A stretch of 64,000 nt of DNA, taken from NCBI GenBank assembly GCA_963921195.1, contig OY992537.1, positions 144,966,275 to 145,030,274 on the forward strand, given 5' to 3'. Of the stretch, positions 21,698-30,834 are shown in pieces. The DNA comes from Pegoplata infirma. Lineage: Eukaryota; Arthropoda; Insecta; Diptera; Anthomyiidae. The notes under the pieces were generated by a model. The model worked only from the letters and a program-made list of their open reading frames with translations. It searched no databases and was not told the DNA's origin. Within the stretch, counting starts at the first letter, position 1, and every line of letters begins with the position of its first letter. A program made the translations under genes and the position numbers.

Positions 21698-24600
21698 GTC
21701 GGCCTTTCCTGCACATTCGGAGTGACCTCACTACGACTTCCATTGGCAATGTCATCATAGATTTGTTCATCGTTTTCTCGTTCATGGCTTGACATCTCAT
21801 CTTCATCATGGCATGTTGTTTCATCTTCTTCATCAGCAATTTGACACCAGGGTTTCAATTTATCAGATGCATATACACCCGAATAATGTCGTCTAGTACG
21901 GGTAGACCCAGGTATATCGGAGATTACGTATCGATCGTTGTCCAACACACGACTAATCAAGTAAGGCCCTTTATATTTCGGCTCTAACTTTCGGGATTCG
22001 CCTGTACTCGGAGCTTCGTTTTCGGCTAAAACCAAATCATCAACGCAATACTTTACTGGATTTGAATGCTGGAGATCATAACGTTCCTTTGCCTTTTGCT
22101 TAGCCTGAATTATTCGCTGAGCAGTAGTTTCACGAAGTTCATCTAAATCAGTTGGATGATCATCACTTTCATCGTGTAGAACAAGCGTTAATTTATTTTT
22201 CAAAATATCACGTGGAGTAAATCCATAAACCAAGTTATGGGGTGTCTGTTGAGTGGTTTTATTTTTCATGGTATTAAGAGACCATTGTAAATTTCGTAGA
22301 TTATCGTCCCATCGTTTATCAATATTAGTGGACGTTTTAAGCATGGACAGGAGTGTCCTGTTGGTACGTTCAGCGTGCCCATTTGCACGAGGTGTTCGAA
22401 CTGCGTTCTGTATATGTTTAATCTCGTAGTCTTTGCAGTAACGGCTAAAATCTTTCGACGTGAAGGCGGTGCCTCGGTCGGTCACGATTCGTGTTGGTAC
22501 TCCTACATAACCACTTATCTCATCGAGAACTGCTAACACATGTTTAGTGGCTGTCGATTTTACGGCACGTACAATAGTATATTTGGTGAAAGCATCAACC
22601 ACCACAAGAATATGCTCGTTTCGACGACTGCTTCTTGGAAATGGTCCAAGATGATCGAGGTGAATGGTGTGAAAAGGTACGGGTTCGACGTCATTGTAGT
22701 AATATACTCCTTCTTGTTTACCACCAGGCTTCTTGTTGAATGCACAGTCGACACACGACTTGATGTAGGACTTTACAAAGTTTTTCATTCGTGGAAACCA
22801 CATGTATTCCCGTATACGTTGCATCGTCTTTTCAACTCCCAAATGACCAGCTTTGTCATGATTGTTGTTTACGATACGCCACCACAAAGATTTCGGTACG
22901 ACCCAAAGCTTTTTACCATCTACGATACGAAAAAGTCTACCGTTAGAGAGGCTGTAGTCCTTCAACGCTGTAGGATCCTTTTCATTAAACTTGGCAATAA
23001 CCTGTTTGATTTTGTCATCTTGCAGTTGCATACTAAAAAGAAAATCTTCTTCAGAAATTGTGGACTTCATTATCAGGAGAGATGCTGTATCAATTTCGTG
23101 AGATTCCTCACTTGGAAACCGACTTAAAGCGTCTACATGCTCCATACGTGTACCAGGTCGGTGTTCAATAGTGATTTCGTAATCCTGTATGCGTAGCCAC
23201 CATCTTGCGATTCGCGGAATTAGTTCACGCTTTTCCATTGCTGTACGAATTGCGTTACAGTCCGTTACGACTTTTACCTGTTTACCATACACATAGTATC
23301 TCATACGTTCTAGTGTTTCAACAACAGCTAAGGTTCCGAGCTCGTAGCTATGGTATTTACGTTCATCATTACTTGTTGAGCGACTGTAATATATTACAGG
23401 CTTCCAACCATCCTCCTCGCGTTGCAACAATACACCGGCCAACCCAACGCTACTGGCATCGGTATGGATTTCATGTTCACCTTCGACTCGGTATGTCGTC
23501 ATCACTGGTTGTGTCATTAAAGCATCTTTTAATTTTTGAAAGGATGTCTCCTGATCATTGTCCCATTCGAATGGAACATCCTTTCTCAAAAGTCTTCGCA
23601 TCGGTTCGGAAATTAAAGCGTAACATGGCACGAATTTCCTAAAATAACCGCTCAAACCTAAAAATTTTCGGACCTCGTGTACGTTCGATGGAGTCTTAAA
23701 TTGTTGTATAGATAACGTTTTAATTGTGCCAGGGCTAATACCATTCGGAGTCAATTTATGACCCAGAAACTCGACTGAATCTTGGAGAAATTCGCATTTC
23801 TTTACGTTTAACGTTAAATTCAATTCACGTAGGGCTGAAAATACTCGAGTGAGCTTATCAAACATTTGCTCGACTGAATTACTTCCGATGAGAATATCAT
23901 CCATATAATGTAGCATATCATCCGGATTCGTCTTCTCCTTTATGTTTGCCATAAGACGTTGAAAAACGGCAGGCGCGTTTTTGAGCCCAAACGGCATACG
24001 CTTAAATTCGTAAAGACCATCAGTGGTTATAAAAGCAGTATATTTTCTATCGTTACGCGCGATAGGCACCTGATAATAACCGCTATTCAGATCAAGGGTT
24101 GTAAAATATTTATAACGAGTAGCGTTTTGGAGTCTCTCCTCTATATTGGGCATCGGATATACCTCTTTTTTGATGTGACTATTTAATCGTCGGTAATCTA
24201 CGCACATCCGATCAGAACCATCCTTTTTCTTCAACAAAATTATAGGACTAGCATAAGAAGATTCTGATTTCGTTATGATATCGTTACGTAACAGCTCATT
24301 TATCATTTCGTTGACGGTTTGCCTCTTCGGTTCCGGCACGCGATAGGGTTGTTGTGTTATCGGTTCATCCGTGTCGAGTTCAATACGCATTTCAACCGCA
24401 TCCGTTTTCCCTATTTCACTCATATTATTAGCGAACACGTCCGAATATTCATTTAAAAATTTCGTTAAATTGTCCGTTACAGAACCGTCCTCATATCCAC
24501 AGTTAATATCATCGTTTTTCATGAGCGTTCGGTGATTATCCCGTATTTCAGTTTTTAATATTCGCTTTTCAAAAATAAATTGTTCATTAAGGGTACTTAC

Positions 24601-26052
24601 ATTTGCACCGTTGAAAATATCTTGACCCAAAAGCAATTCCGTCGTCAACAAATCGTCATCTACAATATACGTTTCGATTTGCCGCACAAGGTTGTCTATT
24701 ACGATTTCAACACAGAGTTTTTCAGTTGCATAACGTGAACCTCCACAAAAACCATTAATTTTCATGCAACATTTTGTACGATCACCATTTAATACTTTTG
24801 CAACGGATTCTTGAATCATGTGACACTGGCTCCCAGTATCTAAAAATGCACTGAAATTCTGTCCATTAATGCGTATGGTTTTTACAAAGTTTTTCTCACA
24901 ATCAATTTTACGGACGTTGGTATCTGTCGGCTTCTTACCGCAATTTTCAGGTTCATTTCGTTTATGCACTTTTTGACAATCGTTGCACCGTTTTCGTGTT
25001 GGTGTTTTAGTACACTGACTCGAAATATGACCTGGTTCTCTACAATTAAAGCATGTTAAAATTTTCTTTTTTTCACTTTTCGAATCAACATTCACTTTAT
25101 TTTGTATAAATTTCGGTCGATCGTTTGAAATATTTTTCTGTACCGGCATGTTCTGCATATAATCTGCGATTCGATCCCGCATTTCACGTATGGTATTAAA
25201 TTTTACGGCAGCGATATTATTTTGCAGTGTTCGATCACGTAAGCCTTCGCGAATATACCGAATTATAGCAGCGTCACTAAGACCATAACGTCTGCCCAGG
25301 GCACTAACCCGAAAACAATATTCAAGGAAATTTTCACCATCGTTTCGTATCGCGCTACTCATTTTGTAATGTACCTCTGCTTCATTACTGGCAGTACCAA
25401 ATTCATCTGACAAACCCTTGGCAAATTCTTCCCAAGTTTCGTACAACACTGGTGATGTATCCAACCACATTTTTGCAACACCTTTCATTTTCGAATATAC
25501 AGCCAACAACAAACTCGTTTCCTTCCACCTAAACGCCTCAATACCCATGTTCACACGGTCGATAAATTGTATTACTGAAACTGAAGATTCACGCGTCGGA
25601 TCAAATTCGGGAATAGCCTCGGCTATTTCTTTCACTGAATAATTAGATTCCCTCATTACCATCTTCGGTAAATTTTCAACATTCGGTGGGTCACAATCGT
25701 TCGTATTGTTATTATTCGATGAATTACCATTATTCGATGGAACGTTGTTTGGTAAAATGTACTCGGCATTTTCATTGGGAACAACGTTGGGTAGCCGCTG
25801 CATTAGGGCATTCATCATCTCTCTCATTTCCTCGAGTTGGGTTTGGATTGATGTGGTTTCTACTACCCGTTCCTCAACGCATTCAATTTCGTCACTTTCC
25901 GCCTCTGCCATCAAACGTTGCACCAATTCAGCTTTTTGGCCCGTTGTGCTTAAACCTTTTTCACCTAAAATCGCCTTCAACTGGTCAACACGCAATGAAT
26001 TTATCTTCTTTAACATTTTTTTTTTTTTTTTCGTTTTCGTTTTTTTTCTCAA
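21667..26052 (-). CDS. Gag-Pol polyprotein, Ty3/gypsy type
   Basis: One 1461-codon frame. In order: a SAP-like motif at residues 14-48, a Gag/capsid-like region at about 130-300, a zinc knuckle C334-C337-H342-C347, aspartic protease active site D405-T-G, reverse transcriptase about 575-775 with YMDD at 716-719, RNase H about 855-980 (D865, E904, D931, D974), an integrase zinc finger H1065-H1070-C1100-C1103, and a DDE core D1133, D1192, E1228 with the classic 35-residue spacing. All catalytic residues I can check are intact. Gag and Pol are fused without a frameshift. The first ATG at 26052 gives a lysine-rich start from a T-run; the ATG at 26016 may be the real start, just ahead of the SAP-like motif. 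The polyprotein would assemble particles, copy RNA to DNA and integrate it. Confidence 0.95.
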   Translation of the reverse strand: MRKKTKTKKKKKMLKKINSLRVDQLKAILGEKGLSTTGQKAELVQRLMAEAESDEIECVEERVVETTSIQTQLEEMREMMNALMQRLPNVVPNENAEYILPNNVPSNNGNSSNNNNTNDCDPPNVENLPKMVMRESNYSVKEIAEAIPEFDPTRESSVSVIQFIDRVNMGIEAFRWKETSLLLAVYSKMKGVAKMWLDTSPVLYETWEEFAKGLSDEFGTASNEAEVHYKMSSAIRNDGENFLEYCFRVSALGRRYGLSDAAIIRYIREGLRDRTLQNNIAAVKFNTIREMRDRIADYMQNMPVQKNISNDRPKFIQNKVNVDSKSEKKKILTCFNCREPGHISSQCTKTPTRKRCNDCQKVHKRNEPENCGKKPTDTNVRKIDCEKNFVKTIRINGQNFSAFLDTGSQCHMIQESVAKVLNGDRTKCCMKINGFCGGSRYATEKLCVEIVIDNLVRQIETYIVDDDLLTTELLLGQDIFNGANVSTLNEQFIFEKRILKTEIRDNHRTLMKNDDINCGYEDGSVTDNLTKFLNEYSDVFANNMSEIGKTDAVEMRIELDTDEPITQQPYRVPEPKRQTVNEMINELLRNDIITKSESSYASPIILLKKKDGSDRMCVDYRRLNSHIKKEVYPMPNIEERLQNATRYKYFTTLDLNSGYYQVPIARNDRKYTAFITTDGLYEFKRMPFGLKNAPAVFQRLMANIKEKTNPDDMLHYMDDILIGSNSVEQMFDKLTRVFSALRELNLTLNVKKCEFLQDSVEFLGHKLTPNGISPGTIKTLSIQQFKTPSNVHEVRKFLGLSGYFRKFVPCYALISEPMRRLLRKDVPFEWDNDQETSFQKLKDALMTQPVMTTYRVEGEHEIHTDASSVGLAGVLLQREEDGWKPVIYYSRSTSNDERKYHSYELGTLAVVETLERMRYYVYGKQVKVVTDCNAIRTAMEKRELIPRIARWWLRIQDYEITIEHRPGTRMEHVDALSRFPSEESHEIDTASLLIMKSTISEEDFLFSMQLQDDKIKQVIAKFNEKDPTALKDYSLSNGRLFRIVDGKKLWVVPKSLWWRIVNNNHDKAGHLGVEKTMQRIREYMWFPRMKNFVKSYIKSCVDCAFNKKPGGKQEGVYYYNDVEPVPFHTIHLDHLGPFPRSSRRNEHILVVVDAFTKYTIVRAVKSTATKHVLAVLDEISGYVGVPTRIVTDRGTAFTSKDFSRYCKDYEIKHIQNAVRTPRANGHAERTNRTLLSMLKTSTNIDKRWDDNLRNLQWSLNTMKNKTTQQTPHNLVYGFTPRDILKNKLTLVLHDESDDHPTDLDELRETTAQRIIQAKQKAKERYDLQHSNPVKYCVDDLVLAENEAPSTGESRKLEPKYKGPYLISRVLDNDRYVISDIPGSTRTRRHYSGVYASDKLKPWCQIADEEDETTCHDEDEMSSHERENDEQIYDDIANGSRSEVTPNVQERPTVSTTGKSAD

Positions 26053-26072
26053 AATTTATCGTATCTTTTTTT

Positions 26073-26172
26073 TCGTTCACGACACGTTCAATTCTGTCTT
26101 TTTTTTTTTTTCGTTCACGACACGTTCAATTCTGTCTTCTTTTTTCCGTTCACGACACGTTCAATTCTGTCG
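26073..26172 (-). repeat. Leader tandem repeat of the intact element
   Basis: Three near-identical units of about 33-38 bp, each with CGTTCACGACACGTTCAATT (plus strand) separated by T-runs, between the 5' LTR and the gag start. They may vary in number between genomic copies. Confidence 0.8.
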
Positions 26173-26427
26173 TTTTTTTATACGTTACGATTTTTCGAAT
26201 TTTTGTTTTTTTCTTTGGATGTGTGCGTATCGTTCAAGTATTTACGCGTTCACTTTTTTTTTCGCCACACACTCCTCGTTACCGTTTTGCCGTATCGTTT
26301 TTTTTTTTTTTCGTACGTATATTAATTTCTAAATTTTCCGAAAAACAACACATACAAACACATTTTTTTTTTACGTTTAACCGGGCTTTCGTATAGCACT
26401 TTGGATTAACTTATCCCACTTCTGAAC

Positions 26428-26631
26428 TAAAAGCAACACGCTTTTTATTTAAAGTTTTCAAAAAAGTATTTATTTAAGTTTAAATGTAAAATTAATTATT
26501 ATTAAAATGATATTAAAATGATTTGACAATTGTATGTGTTGTTCGTTTAGAGACGCGATCAAGACTGTTTTTTCCATGTTCGGGGTTGCCAGCCTTTCAT
26601 CTAATCAGCGCTTTTACCAGTGGTGCTAACA
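26428..26631 (-). repeat. 5' LTR of the intact element
   Basis: 204 bp, identical by eye to the other LTR. On the minus strand it starts TGTTAGC and ends CTTTTA. Just inside follows GTTCAGAAGTGGGATAAG; a TGG at about 10 bases from the LTR end could begin a primer-binding site, but I cannot name the tRNA. Confidence 0.93.
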
Positions 26632-27396
26632 ATATTCAATTATATTGAAGGTGTGTGGGTAATATTGAAGATTGTACAATGGTCAATCTTACCCACACAC
26701 CATCAATATAATTGAATATTGTACATAATATTGCGTCGTCTGTAGGTACCTTAAATGATTATTTTTGACAAGAAAAGTGCTTATTAATACCTATGATTTT
26801 TGGGATTTCCATAAAAATAAAGACGCTTTGTATATTTAATTAGTTTTTTATTTAAATTATAAAATACTATTTATTATAATATAATATTTAACACATTATT
26901 AAAATAATTTTTTATAATATAAAAACTCACTATATGTTGATCCATACCAAAACGGCTTCCATCCGTGCCAAAGAAAACACTAGCTGCAAGGGCGTCCAAT
27001 GATTTATTTTAGTTACATAGATAACAAATTGACCGGCATTATTTTTATGATTATGTTTATGATTTTTTAATTATTTTTATTTCTATATATTTTATATTGT
27101 TTTCACTAGAATAATTTATTTTGTTTAGTTGCTGCTTCGCTGTTCATTTTTGCATGTATGTTTGTGTTTGTACATCTACCATTTTATAATTAATGGCGTC
27201 GTCACATTTTTTGAGACTTTTCACATTGTTTTTGTGAAAAAATCCTAAGTTTATTGGTAATATAGTGCTGCTTTAAGGCCCATTTAGATTAGCAGACTTT
27301 TTGAAAAGATTATCAAGATGAAAAAGTCTTTTCATTTTAAACCGCTTGTCAAAAAGTATAAAAAAACTCTCTTGAATGTCTTTTGTGTGTTTAGAC

Positions 27397-27516
27397 CAGC
27401 GGTGCCCAAAAAGAGATTTTTTTTTGTTTTTTACGCTCTCTGTTGTTAGTTTCGTTGTCGTTCATATTGTGTGTGTGTGTCTTCGTTGATCTCTAACAAG
27501 TGTTTGGGCACCATTG
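27397..27516. mobile_element. 120-bp hAT micro-element, TSD GTTTAGAC
   Basis: Ends CAGCGGTGCCCAAA and TTTGGGCACCATTG, with the exact 8-bp duplication GTTTAGAC (27389-27396 and 27517-27524). A CAGNGGTGCCCA terminus is typical of hAT. It contains only a T-run and a GT-rich centre. Inserted into element D. Confidence 0.88.
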
Positions 27517-27879
27517 GTTTAGACGTATACGCGTAAATTAAATTGTAGAAAAAAAAAAACAGCTGTTCATTACAAACACACACCCAAACAACATTTTGCA
27601 ATTGTAAAATTTTCAAATCAACCATAGAATTATGGAAAAATATTTTCTTCAATTTGCGTTCCTTAACCAAAAGATGCATAAATCTAAATCTCCACTGATT
27701 CCGACATCTCTGATTCCAACATCTCCACCGACTCCATATTCCTTGTTTGGCAGGAAGTTTGGCTAAAGTCTAGTTGGCAGACATTTCTCTGATCCAAAAA
27801 AAAAAAAAATTCACAGGTAGAACTTTTAGTGCTGTGTCCAAAAAAGAAAAAAAAAAATGTCGGTGGCCCATGGTTTCCG

Positions 27880-28745
27880 AGTTATTGGCCTCCAAAGTTC
27901 GGATATCGAATTTGATATATCTTCTTCAAAATTGGTCCGATCAGACCAAGATTGGTTTCATTCCTTAATCAAATACCATTATTTTGAAATTTAAAAAAAA
28001 ATTGGTCCCATTAACCCATTGTGGCACAAAACCAAATTTTAGATTTTTAAACCAAAGTTTTTAGAGAAAATGCGTTATATTTCAAAATTGTGTGTTATTA
28101 AGGCATGTATTTATGCAACGAGATTTAAAGCTTAGATATTAAGCTTTCATTTGAGCTTTTAATGGACCTTTTAACCCTTATAGAACCGGAGTTATTGACT
28201 CATAACCATTGACCCCGCTTATATATTAATAAAAAAAAAACTTTATTTAGCGAAGCCGCTTAATTAATATATGAAAATTGAAATCCCTAAGCCCGTCCGA
28301 AGGCCGGCAACCCATAAATCCTTTTAAGGAAAAAAAAAAATAAACTACACAGAGGTCTGGTATATATATTCAAATATGTTTTCTAATGTTTAAACGTAAA
28401 TAACTCCGGTTCTATAAGGGTTAAAAGGTCAAATGAAAGCTAAAATCAAAGCTTAATATCTAAGCTATAAGCCTAGTTATAAAAATAAATACCTTAATAG
28501 TGCATAATTTTAAAATTTTACCCCATTTCTTCAAAAACTTGGGGTGAAAAATCTAAAATTTAGAGTTGTTTCACAATGGGTTAATGAATCCAAATTTTTT
28601 AAAATGTCAAAATAAAGGTATTTGAATAACCTTTCGAATGAAACCAATCTTGGTCTGATCGGACCATTATTGAAGAAGATATATTAAATTCGATATCCGA
28701 ACTTTGGAGGCCCATAACTCGGGAACCACGGGCCGCCGACAATTT
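27880..28745. repeat. Long foldback inside element D
   Basis: The arm near 27890-28060 (CCAAAGTTCGGATATCGAAT, GGTCCGATCAGACCAAGATT) is repeated in inverted order near 28560-28720. Inner arms also pair (CTTATAGAACCGGAGTTATT near 28177 against its complement near 28405). The arms reach about 370 bp. No frame. Confidence 0.75.
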
Positions 28746-29346
28746 TTTTTCTTTGTTGAACTCACCTAAATCATCCCTATTTCAAAAAATAGAAAAAAAT
28801 AAATCGGACCAATGTCTGCGAATTAGACTTGTTCCGAAAATTTAGCCCATATAAAATTTTATTTATTTTTACCACCACTTCACAACAGCTGTTTTTATTA
28901 TTTGTATTTTTGTTTACATAAAAAACATCCCTGATCTAATGAAAATAGTAATTTTTTGAAATTTTTCAAAACACAAAAATTACATCCGTATGTCAACATT
29001 TTCCTCTCCGTATTGACAAAAAGTCTGTCCGTATTTGTATGTTGAGTGTTTAGACGATGAAAAAAATTCTCTCCGCATGAATTTTTGACAGGTCGTTTTA
29101 CAAGTCTGCCAATCTAAATGGCCCTTTACAATAGACAAATAATGAAATGTATATTGCATAAAATGTAAAAGACCATGTGTTATTCTAAAAAGCCATGGAT
29201 TTTTACCTAAGGTTTCCATTATGTAATTTACGCTTTATCTAGATAAATTTTAACAAGCCTCGTGTGTATTCATTAAACTCCATATAAAAAAAAAGTTACC
29301 AAGTTCGATTGGATATTTTAACACACGACTTTTTTTTGTGTGTGTA

Positions 29347-30000
29347 TTCGCTCTTGATAGCATTTTTGCAAGGGTAGTATAAATGCTATGATTTTATGCT
29401 ACAAAGCGTGAGCGTCTTTTTTTCGTTTTTATTGTGAGTTTTCAAACAGCTCTTGTTATTATATTCTGCTGTTGTCGCGACTTTCTGTTTGAAGAATAGT
29501 TGGCATCAGTGTTGCGTTCAAGAAGAAGATGAAATAGTTTAATTTTTTCATTTGTGCTGTTCAAATTTTTGGTTATTTTTTGTTATTATTCGTTCTAAAA
29601 GTCTATTGTTATTTCTTTTTACACAAATATGAAAGTTTGTTAATTTTTTTTTATTGTTTTCCGGAAAAACTAATACCCAGTTTCTGTAACACGAACGTCA
29701 TTCGTTCGTGACGAATTTGTGAGTATTTTGTTATTGTAACAAAAACAAAATACATGCACATTCGTCACAGACGAATGGCGTTCGTATTACAGAAACTGGG
29801 AGTAAAAGATGTTAAGTATTGTAAGCTTGAAAGGTTTGAAAGGCCAGAATATGCTATAGGTTTTTGTCTTGCATATAAATGAAAGTCTTGTATATTTTTA
29901 TTTTATGTATTTTGTTGTTATGGTCTTGCATACTCTTGTATGTATACAAGATCTGCAAGCTTTGAAAGGTCTGCAAGGGTAGTTTGCTACCAAGAGCGAA
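29347..30000. mobile_element. TIR element TTCGCTCTTG, TA-flanked
   Basis: Begins TTCGCTCTTGATAGCA and ends TGCTACCAAGAGCGAA, with TA at 29345-29346 and 30001-30002. It lies directly against the end of repeat X, sharing the TA. Inner CTGCAAGGGTAGT and TTGCAAGGGTAGT are in direct orientation near the two ends. A small palindromic MITE is nested at 29676-29800. Confidence 0.65.
29676..29800. mobile_element. Palindromic MITE with CGAACG arms
   Basis: Ends CCCAGTTTCTGTAACACGAA and TTCGTATTACAGAAACTGGG; the arms extend through CATTCGTC. 125 bp, non-coding. The arm sequence AACACGAACG is shared with the first unit of the minisatellite at 30182. Confidence 0.7.
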
Positions 30001-30181
30001 TACCGCTTATGATTTGAAAAAAAAAAAAAAAATTTTATGAAATTAATTAAAATATATTTTTTTTATTAAGATTATACTCAAAACTACTTGGAAAAAATTA
30101 TGTCAACTTTCTATGACCTCATTAACCCGTTCAAAATTTTAAGCTGAAAATGACCATGAATTTATGGTCATTTTGTAAAGC

Positions 30182-30834
30182 TACGAAGTGAACACGAACG
30201 ATAAACGGCGTTCGTGTTAGTAAAATATATACGAACAATAAACGGCGTTCGTGAAAGTAAATACGGTGGCTAATGCGAACAATAATCGGCGTTCGGGTTA
30301 GTAAGATACTTTCAAACTACAAAGTAAAGGCGAACAATAATCGGCGTTCGGGTTAGTAAGATGCATTCAAAACTACAAAGTAAATACGAACAATAAACGG
30401 CGTTCGTGTAAGTAAATACGGCGGCTAATACGAACAATAATCGGCGTTCGGGTTGATAAGATGCATTCAAAACTACAAAGTAAATATGAACAATAAACGG
30501 CGTTCGGGTTAGTAAATACGGTGGCTAATACGAACAATAATCGGCGTTCGGGTTAGTAAGATGCATTCAAAAACTACAAAGTAAATACGAACAATAAACG
30601 GTGTTCGTGTAAGTAAATACTATGGCTACTACGAACAATAATCGGCGTTCGGGTTAGTAAGATGCATTCAAAACTACAAAGTAAATACGAACAATAAACG
30701 GCGTTCGTGTAAGTAAATACGGCGGCTAATACGAGCAATAATCGGCGTTCGTATAAGTAAATACGGCGGCTAATACGAACAATAATCGGCGTTCGGGTTA
30801 GTAAGATACTTTCAAACTACAACTTATATACGAA
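30182..30834 (+). repeat. Minisatellite with CGAAC-GTTCG hairpin units
   Basis: About 13 occurrences of CGAACAATAATCGGCGTTCG or its AAACGG variant, in which CGAAC and GTTCG pair around a 10-base loop. Spacers alternate between GTAAGATGCATTCAAAACTA and GTAAATACGGCGGCTAATA, giving higher-order units of roughly 90-100 bp. The last unit is split by a hAT insertion. Confidence 0.9.

Larger units (their letters stand above)
21494..26631 (-). mobile_element. Intact Ty3/gypsy-type LTR retrotransposon
   Basis: A 5138-bp element on the minus strand with two 204-bp LTRs that I read as identical. It is flanked by the 4-bp duplication ATAT (21490-21493 and 26632-26635; 5 bp AATAT if the LTR end is set one base shorter), and the target is confirmed by other copies of the palindromic MITE it entered. 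A single uninterrupted gag-pol frame occupies most of it. No env-like frame follows. Identical LTRs plus an intact frame indicate a very recent insertion and probably an active family. Confidence 0.95.
21458..26751. mobile_element. Palindromic Harbinger C, split by LTR element, TSD TAA
   Basis: The left fragment 21458-21493 begins AGGTACCTACAGACGACGCA; the right fragment 26632-26751 ends with its exact complement. TAA lies at 21455-21457 and 26752-26754, and repeat X copy 2 has the single site TTTATAAATGATTA. Joined, the element is about 150 bp and matches 11398-11549. Confidence 0.88.
27276..29125. mobile_element. Large Harbinger-like element D, TSD TTA
   Basis: Starts AGGCCCATTTAGATTAGCAG and ends CTGCCAATCTAAATGGCCCT. 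TTA at 27273-27275 and 29126-29128; repeat X copy 1 shows the site without the insertion near 16187-16195. The interior is a long foldback (27880-28745) plus a nested 120-bp hAT. No transposase frame is seen in 1850 bp. Its ends resemble E1 at 17489. Confidence 0.8.
20097..29344 (+). mobile_element. Repeat X, copy 3, with stacked insertions
   Basis: The backbone pieces are about 20097-20174, 21291-21457, 26752-27275 and 29126-29344. Joined together they align with copies 1 and 2 in the same order. The right terminus CACACGACTTTTTTTTGTGT is intact and followed by TA; the left terminus is altered (duplicated GGCGAATTTAAACAAA). It acts as a scaffold for three independent insertions: MITE-A, palindromic Harbinger C and Harbinger D. 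No coding capacity of its own. Confidence 0.7.

Noticed and set aside
22540..24186. Plus-strand frames of 195, 145 and 75 codons opposite the gag-pol gene
   Set aside because: They are antisense shadows of the strongly conserved polyprotein and have no recognisable domain of their own.
25686..26396. Plus-strand frames of 236 and 208 codons rich in Phe and Ser
   Set aside because: Caused by T-runs in the gag leader and the complement of gag; the composition is low-complexity.
30182..30834. Possible CRISPR-like array
   Set aside because: Spacers are repeated rather than unique, the units are hairpin minisatellite repeats, and the sequence is eukaryotic with no cas genes.
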